From Blastocatellia bacterium (GTDB lineage Bacteria > Acidobacteriota > Blastocatellia > Pyrinomonadales > Pyrinomonadaceae): a DNA stretch of 10,791 bases. The notes below the pieces were generated by a model. The model was given only the letters and a program-made list of their open reading frames with translations, did no database searches and was not told the origin of the DNA. The DNA is taken from contig JACDAY010000338.1 in the NCBI GenBank assembly GCA_013695195.1, positions 1 through 10,791 of the forward strand, in the 5' to 3' direction. The translations under genes and the position numbers were made by a program. Of this stretch, positions 7,096 through 10,791 are shown one piece after another (the first letter of the stretch is position 1; every line of letters begins with the position of its first letter).

Positions 7096-7164
7096 GTTCT
7101 GAATTCACGCTTCAGCGTGTTCCGGGTTAAGAAAAAAAAGCAAACTTAAGTTTGAACTCAAAAC
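7096..7164. repeat. Hairpin repeat, copy 2
   Basis: The second copy has a 26-base left arm at 7096-7121 (GTTCTGAATTCACGCTTCAG...) and a right arm at 7139-7164 (ending AAGTTTGAACTCAAAAC) that pair at about 18 of 26 positions. The right arm shares a run of nearly 20 bases with that of copy 1, while the left arm has diverged. It ends only 28 bases before the ATG of the NTF2-like gene, so it could affect that gene's expression or its leader RNA. Confidence 0.7.
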
Positions 7165-7192
7165 GTTGGGAGTTGTGATAAAATTCGAATTG

Positions 7193-8044
7193 ATGAAAAC
7201 ACTATTTGCTATTTTGATTATTGCAGTGAGTACGTGCATATTGATTGCCCAGAGTATACCGCAAAAAATCTACAATACGGAAAAGACATTCGAAAAAATG
7301 GTTGCCGAAAAAGGACTTAACCAGGGATTTATCGAATTTCTCTCACCGACAGGAATAATGTTTCTTCCTGAAGCGGTCAACGGCAGGGAAGCGTGGAAAT
7401 TACGCCCGGCGTCAACGGCGGCGTTGACCTGGAATCCGGTGTGGATCGACGTCTCCGCGAACGGGGCGTTGGCCTACAGTATCGGAAATTCGATTTATCG
7501 CCCGAAAGGTGCGGCCGATACCAATGAAATTTACGGCCATTATCTTACCGTCTGGGCGCGGCAATTAAACGGCGAATATCTTGCTGCGCTCGATATAGGA
7601 ATCAATCACGAAAAACCTGCTCTTATCGAAACAAGTTGGAAGTTCCCGAAGATAGTTCGGCTCGAAGAAAAAGAAAAAAAGGCGTCTGCCGGTGATTCGT
7701 CGATCGGCTTTTTCCAAACCGCGGAAATGATGAGCCTGTCCAAGGCGTATAAAATGTTTCTTGCCGAAGACGCCTATGTTCTTCGCGATGGAAAACAGCC
7801 ATTCGCCGGGCGTAAAACTGCTTTGAGCTTTCTGGAGCGCGAAAGATCGAGGGTGAAGTTCGCTAAACGAAAATCATTTATCGAAACAAGCGATCTGGCA
7901 TATTTGCACAGCACTTATTCTTTGGCCGACAAAAACGGAGTAGAAACTGAAAAGGGGAATTTTGTCCAGATCTGGAAGCTGCAAAACGGTAAATGGATGA
8001 TTGCAGCGGATGTCTTCCTGGCGATTCCTGGGAAAACTAAATAG
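7193..8044 (+). CDS. Secreted double NTF2/SnoaL-like protein
   Basis: I chose the ATG at 7193, giving 283 residues. It yields a clean signal peptide (MKTLFAILIIAVSTCILIAQ) with a likely cleavage after the AQ. A TTG at 7166 would add nine residues before it and is less likely. The mature part has two tandem cone-shaped NTF2-like units. The first (about 28-140) ends with YGHYLTVWARQLNGEYLAAL. The second (about 180-279) ends with FVQIWKLQNGKWMIAADVF, the typical 'W...NG.W.IA.D' ending of SnoaL/DUF4440 domains. A charged linker (VRLEEKEKKASAGD) joins them. No catalytic residues can be assigned, and these domains are found in ligand-binding and isomerase roles alike. The gene stands alone, between hairpin repeats on one side and a second repeat cluster on the other. 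Confidence 0.75.
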   Translation: MKTLFAILIIAVSTCILIAQSIPQKIYNTEKTFEKMVAEKGLNQGFIEFLSPTGIMFLPEAVNGREAWKLRPASTAALTWNPVWIDVSANGALAYSIGNSIYRPKGAADTNEIYGHYLTVWARQLNGEYLAALDIGINHEKPALIETSWKFPKIVRLEEKEKKASAGDSSIGFFQTAEMMSLSKAYKMFLAEDAYVLRDGKQPFAGRKTALSFLERERSRVKFAKRKSFIETSDLAYLHSTYSLADKNGVETEKGNFVQIWKLQNGKWMIAADVFLAIPGKTK

Positions 8045-8082
8045 ACAATCATTTTCGCCAATCCTTTTACATATTGTTTTTT

Positions 8083-8226
8083 AGCTCCCTAGGAGTGATA
8101 TGTTTGTAGAATAATTGGTAACAAAGGCACTTAGCTGCATCGCAGCGGCCTGAATAGGTCGCTCCTAACGGAGCTTGATACTTTTTTAGGAATCTTAACT
8201 ACAAACAAGCCGTTCCTGCCGGAACT
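8083..8226. repeat. Mosaic of short GCTCC...GGAGC-type units in alternating orientation
   Basis: Four related units can be aligned. Unit A (plus, 8083-8111) is AGCTCCCTAGGAGTGATATG followed by TTTGTAGAA. Unit B (plus, 8134-8155) is GCTGCATCGCAGCGGCCTG. Unit C (minus, 8151-8175) is AGCTCCGTTAGGAGCGACC followed by TATTCA. Unit D (minus, 8198-8225) is GTTCCGGCAGGAACGGCTTG followed by TTTGTAGT. Each has a short hairpin (GCTCC/GGAGC, GCTGC/GCAGC or GTTCC/GGAAC) followed by a GR..TG-type tail. A and D both carry TGTTTGTAG, facing each other. The cluster fills most of the gap between the NTF2-like gene and kdsD. Confidence 0.7.
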
Positions 8227-8283
8227 ATTAATGGGGATTTCCTATGTCAACAGCTTAATATCCTAATCCCGAGAACTTCATTA

Positions 8284-9252
8284 GTGAACACAAATTTTGA
8301 AAAAGTTATTGATCTTCTCCGTCTAGAAGCCAGGGCAATAGAGCACGCAGCCGCAAATTTGAACCCTGAGAGCGTCGAACGCGCCATAGAACTTATTTCC
8401 TCCTGCGAGAGCAAAACAGTCGTTATCGGAGTCGGAAAATCAGGTGTGATCGCGCAAAAAATTGCACAAACGCTGACGAGTACCGGAACGGTTGCGATCT
8501 TCGTTCATCCGTCTGACGCCATTCACGGAGGCCTTGGGGTAATTACTACAGGAGACGTTGTGATCGCGCTCAGTAATTCGGGCGAAACGGACGAAATTTT
8601 AACAATTTTGCCTGCCTTAAAACAGCGCGGAGTTATGCTGATCGCTATAGTCGGCAATACGGATTCAACGCTTTCCCGCCAGTCCGAAGTCGTTCTCGAT
8701 GCATCGGTCGATAAAGAAGCTTGTCCGCTTAATCTGGCACCGACTACATCGACAACGGTTGCTCTGGCAATCGGTGATGCGATAGCAATGACGCTGATGG
8801 AATCGCGCGGGTTGACTGCCGAAGATTTCGCCGCAAATCATCCCGCCGGCCGGTTGGGGAAACGTTTAACTCTAAAGGCCGGGCATCTGATGCATGCCAG
8901 CCCGAACGTTTCACCCAAAGACAGTTGGCTGGCCGTCGTAAAAGCAATCTCGAAATACGCCCTCGGCGCGGTAAATGTGATCGGCGAAGACGGCAGGCTC
9001 ATCGGCGTAGTAACAGACGGCGATCTCCGCCGCACAATCGAAAAAAACGGTGCGGAAAATCTGAACGGCCTTTTAGCAGAGCAGATGATGACAAGATCAC
9101 CTGTTACCGCCGACCCAGAAATGCTCGCATTTGCCGCTTTGCAATTAATGGAGAACCGGAGTTCGCAGATTTCGGTCTTGCCGGTGGTTGACGAGAATGG
9201 AACTTGTCTCGGTTTATTGAGATTACACGATATTGTAAGGAGCGGATTGTGA
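8284..9252 (+). CDS. kdsD: Arabinose-5-phosphate isomerase (SIS + two CBS domains)
   Basis: The 322-residue product converts ribulose-5-phosphate to arabinose-5-phosphate, the first committed step to Kdo for lipopolysaccharide, in the cytoplasm. The SIS domain (about 35-185) shows VIGVGKSGVIAQKIAQTLTS (47-66; Lys52), HPSDAIHGGLG (75-85), SNSGETDEI (97-105; Glu101), DKEACPLNLAPTTSTT (143-158; Glu145) and NHPAGRLG (185-192; His186), matching the Lys/Glu/Glu/His catalytic set of E. coli KdsD. Two CBS motifs follow (about 200-252, with GVVTDGDLRR, and 265-322). The usual HGDLG is HGGLG here. The start is GTG at 8284, chosen because no in-frame ATG lies near. Shine-Dalgarno sequence is poor. A paralogue (GutQ/KpsF) role cannot be excluded, but KdsD is the default. 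The next gene overlaps its stop. Confidence 0.92.
   Translation: MNTNFEKVIDLLRLEARAIEHAAANLNPESVERAIELISSCESKTVVIGVGKSGVIAQKIAQTLTSTGTVAIFVHPSDAIHGGLGVITTGDVVIALSNSGETDEILTILPALKQRGVMLIAIVGNTDSTLSRQSEVVLDASVDKEACPLNLAPTTSTTVALAIGDAIAMTLMESRGLTAEDFAANHPAGRLGKRLTLKAGHLMHASPNVSPKDSWLAVVKAISKYALGAVNVIGEDGRLIGVVTDGDLRRTIEKNGAENLNGLLAEQMMTRSPVTADPEMLAFAALQLMENRSSQISVLPVVDENGTCLGLLRLHDIVRSGL
9237..9242 (+). promoter_or_regulatory. Strong ribosome binding site inside the end of kdsD
   Basis: AAGGAG at 9237-9242 lies six bases before the GTG at 9249. It selects this GTG as the start of the nucleotidyltransferase over the TTG-type start at 9204, and shows the gene is translationally coupled to kdsD. 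Confidence 0.75.
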
Positions 9253-9836
9253 CGCGTCAGGATGAACAAAATGATGTGCTTAAGGACTGTGCCGGGCGTC
9301 TGGAGCGTTTAGGTTTGGAATACATGCTTACCGGTGCGATGGCCCTTATGCACTATGCAATCCCCCGCACGACCGCCGACATAGATATTGTAATTGAAAT
9401 TTCAAGCGACGATGTGACTAAATTCATCTCGGAATTTGAGCCCGATTACTACGTCCCACACGGTAGAATCCGCGACGCAATCTCCCGAAACAAAATGTTT
9501 AACATTCTGGATCAGAAGACTATAATCAAAGTTGATTGTGTAATTCGTAAACGAGACGAGTTTCAGGATTTAGCTTTTTCCCGCAGAACCCGTGTAAATT
9601 ATGCAGGTTACTTCGATGTTTGGATTATCAGCAGGGAAGACTTGATGTTGTCGAAGTTGAACTGGGCAAGAAACACCAGGTCGGAAATGCAAATGCGTGA
9701 TGTCACCAGCATCCTGCGCAACGGCTATGACATCGAATATGTCGAAACTTGGGCTTTGCGGCTGGGCGTTTTAGAATTGTTAAATGAATGCCGTGAAATG
9801 CTTGGAGAAAACTATGTTGAAGGATACGACTCGTGA
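9249..9836 (+). CDS. Nucleotidyltransferase (DUF6036/AbiEii/MenT-like), putative toxin
   Basis: From GTG 9249, whose bases overlap the kdsD TGA, the product is 195 residues. It has the nucleotidyltransferase-beta fold signature: LTGAMALMHY (27-36), where the usual G-G/S is G-A, then an Arg and the metal-binding DIDIVI (44-49), and a third acidic residue in KVDCVIR (94-100). Family-type SREDLMLSKLNWA (128-140) and MRDVTSIL (149-156) follow. Such enzymes transfer nucleotides to proteins or to tRNA 3' ends, and the AbiEii/MenT group acts as toxins of toxin-antitoxin systems. The small gene overlapping its 3' end is the natural partner. Whether it is a toxin is not shown by sequence. The family assignment is motif-based, with no search. 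Confidence 0.8.
   Translation: MTRQDEQNDVLKDCAGRLERLGLEYMLTGAMALMHYAIPRTTADIDIVIEISSDDVTKFISEFEPDYYVPHGRIRDAISRNKMFNILDQKTIIKVDCVIRKRDEFQDLAFSRRTRVNYAGYFDVWIISREDLMLSKLNWARNTRSEMQMRDVTSILRNGYDIEYVETWALRLGVLELLNECREMLGENYVEGYDS
9804..9807 (+). promoter_or_regulatory. Ribosome binding site for the small partner gene
   Basis: GGAG at 9804-9807 lies six bases before the ATG at 9814, inside the nucleotidyltransferase gene. It favours ATG 9814 over the upstream in-frame ATG at 9784. Confidence 0.7.
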
Positions 9837-10035
9837 AATAGAGGAAATGCAGAATGATTTGTGGATGAAGCGCACTCCGCAAGAGCGTGCAAGATTTGCA
9901 TCCGCGATGTTTGCGGCAGCGCGACAAACAATAATTGCGTCGTTACCAAAACATCTTTCGGAACAAGAGTTCAAGAAGCAGCTCTTCTTTCGCACTTATG
10001 GTGAGCACCTGCCGAATGACTTCTTCAAGGATTAA
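9814..10035 (+). CDS. Small helical partner protein of the nucleotidyltransferase (possible antitoxin)
   Basis: The 73-residue product starts at ATG 9814, 23 bases inside the nucleotidyltransferase gene, with a good ribosome site. It is charged and predicted helical: REIEEMQNDLWMKRTPQERA, then RFASAMFAAARQTIIASLPK, then HLSEQEFKKQLFFRTYGEHL. It has no hydrophobic segment. I recall conserved small proteins with the pattern 'AR....SLP..LSE.E.K..LF.R.YG', often next to such enzymes, but I cannot name the family. The overlap and co-transcription suggest a stoichiometric partner: an antitoxin, or a specificity subunit. RTYGEH fits the spacing of a HEPN R-x4-H motif, but the protein is too short for a normal HEPN domain. 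No DNA-binding motif is clear. Confidence 0.7.
   Translation: MLKDTTREIEEMQNDLWMKRTPQERARFASAMFAAARQTIIASLPKHLSEQEFKKQLFFRTYGEHLPNDFFKD
10027..10031 (+). promoter_or_regulatory. Ribosome binding site for the terminal secreted-protein gene
   Basis: AAGGA at 10027-10031 lies nine bases before the ATG at 10041, overlapping the end of the small-protein gene. It supports this start and a continuous operon. Confidence 0.6.
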
Positions 10036-10040
10036 GAATA

Positions 10041-10791
10041 ATGAAGTTCAAAAAATTCCATATTTTGATTTGGCTTTTGCTGGCAATCTCTGTCGCAAAT
10101 GCTCAAAAGACCGAAGTAACAATCAGTTTTAACGAGCACTTCTTCGACACTTTGCTCGATGCAGTTTTTCGGCATTCGGGCCCGCCGGAATTTCCGCTTG
10201 CGCGGAATGAAATTAACCGCCGAGATGCTGAAATCGAGCGTCGGGTTCGGAATTCGGAGTTCGGACCTACGCACTCATTCACACTCAAAACTCGAAATAC
10301 GGAACTCGAAACTCAGTTTCGGCGTTTCGGCGGTGAAAATCCTATCTGCAAAGAAACGATTCAGCTTCTGCGAGAATCCAACGGCGTAAGGACTTCGGTT
10401 CGTTTTCGAGACGGCAAGATCTACGCTCCGCTCGCGTTTGCCGGCAATTACAATCCCCCGTTTATCGGCTGCGTTCCGTTTTCGGGCATTGCCGAAACTA
10501 ATATCGAACTGGAATTCGACCTCACTAACCAACGCCTGATTGCGCGGGCAAACGTCCTGAAAGTTTCGCTGACCGGCACAGGCGGCGTCGGCGGAAATGT
10601 TATCGCACGATTGATCCAAAGCTCGATAGATAAAAGAATAAACCCGATCGAGATTATTCGGCTGGACAAACTTTCGTTTGTTGTCCCAATTCAAAATTCG
10701 AGCAATCTAAAAATGAAGGCCGTTGGGATCAGACATGAGATAACGAACGGCGTGTTGAGTGTTTACGTTGCTTTTGAATTCTTGAAGGCTT
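10041..10791 (+). CDS. Secreted protein of unknown function (3' end beyond the window)
   Basis: ATG 10041 comes five bases after the small-protein stop. The open frame runs to the window edge (250 residues so far). It starts with a signal peptide (MKFKKFHILIWLLLAISVANA, cleavage likely after the NA-Q), so the mature protein is periplasmic or outer-membrane facing. The visible mature part reads TEVTISFNEHFFDTLLDAVF (24-43), a variable stretch rich in Arg, Glu, Thr and Asn (about 57-95), and a conserved-looking part from CKETIQLLRESNGVRTSVRF (103-122) through KIYAPLAFAGNYNPPFIGCV (126-145) to IGCVPFSGIAETNIELEFD (142-160) and SSIDKRINPIEIIRLDKLSF (194-213). It looks beta-rich. I do not recognise the family. 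The stretch around 10245-10320 looks like a palindromic insertion in the gene. Confidence 0.75.
   Translation, partial: MKFKKFHILIWLLLAISVANAQKTEVTISFNEHFFDTLLDAVFRHSGPPEFPLARNEINRRDAEIERRVRNSEFGPTHSFTLKTRNTELETQFRRFGGENPICKETIQLLRESNGVRTSVRFRDGKIYAPLAFAGNYNPPFIGCVPFSGIAETNIELEFDLTNQRLIARANVLKVSLTGTGGVGGNVIARLIQSSIDKRINPIEIIRLDKLSFVVPIQNSSNLKMKAVGIRHEITNGVLSVYVAFEFLKA

Noticed and set aside
7026..7164. CRISPR-like array
   Set aside because: There are only two units, each an internal hairpin with no spacers of constant length and no cas gene.
7166..7192. TTG start for the NTF2-like gene
   Set aside because: It would add nine residues ahead of a clean signal peptide that starts at ATG 7193.
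9204..9248. Longer start for the nucleotidyltransferase
   Set aside because: It would overlap kdsD by 49 bases without a ribosome site, while AAGGAG lies six bases before GTG 9249.
8838..9269. Minus-strand open frame of 143 codons opposite kdsD
   Set aside because: It is the shadow of the CBS-domain coding sequence, with no features of its own.
10275..10694. Minus-strand open frame of 139 codons opposite the terminal gene
   Set aside because: The plus strand has a signal peptide, a ribosome site and operon spacing. The minus frame has none of these.

Overview
The window looks like a chromosomal segment of a diderm, GC-moderate bacterium, most likely an acidobacterium of the Blastocatellia/Pyrinomonadaceae type. 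That assignment is an inference. It rests on an arabinose-5-phosphate isomerase (Kdo/LPS synthesis), a type IV pilus retraction-type ATPase, NTF2-like and other small secreted proteins, a decayed RHS-repeat gene, and two families of short hairpin repeats of a kind I associate with that group.

Layout. Bases 1-156 hold the 3' end of a membrane-protein gene (+). It meets, tail to tail, a broken minus-strand region (153 to about 860) with RHS-type sequence and a degraded C-terminal segment. A small secreted protein (883-1392, -) and an ATP-grasp enzyme with a lysine-rich tail (1565-2572, -) follow. From a divergent intergenic region a plus-strand pair starts: a PilT/PilU-like ATPase (2793-4058) and a protein with O-fucosyltransferase-like motifs (4085-5203). 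Convergent to it, with a 3-base gap, is a minus-strand pair: a PspA/IM30 protein (6111-6896) and, downstream of it, a membrane-anchored coiled-coil protein (5207-6058). Bases 7026-7164 carry two tandem hairpin repeats. A secreted double-NTF2-like protein follows (7193-8044, +). Bases 8083-8226 carry a second kind of short repeat, as a mosaic of related units in alternating orientation.

The right end is a tightly packed plus-strand operon: kdsD (8284-9252), a nucleotidyltransferase starting at a GTG that overlaps the kdsD stop (9249-9836), a 73-residue partner overlapping it by 23 bases (9814-10035), and a secreted protein of unknown function that runs off the window (10041 onward).

The most interesting candidate system is the translationally coupled nucleotidyltransferase plus small protein, which has the form of a toxin-antitoxin or regulatory pair placed inside an envelope-biogenesis operon. 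Next come the O-fucosyltransferase-like protein beside a pilus ATPase, the PspA plus membrane coiled-coil pair, and the two repeat families. I saw no tRNA, rRNA, CRISPR array, transposase or prophage gene.
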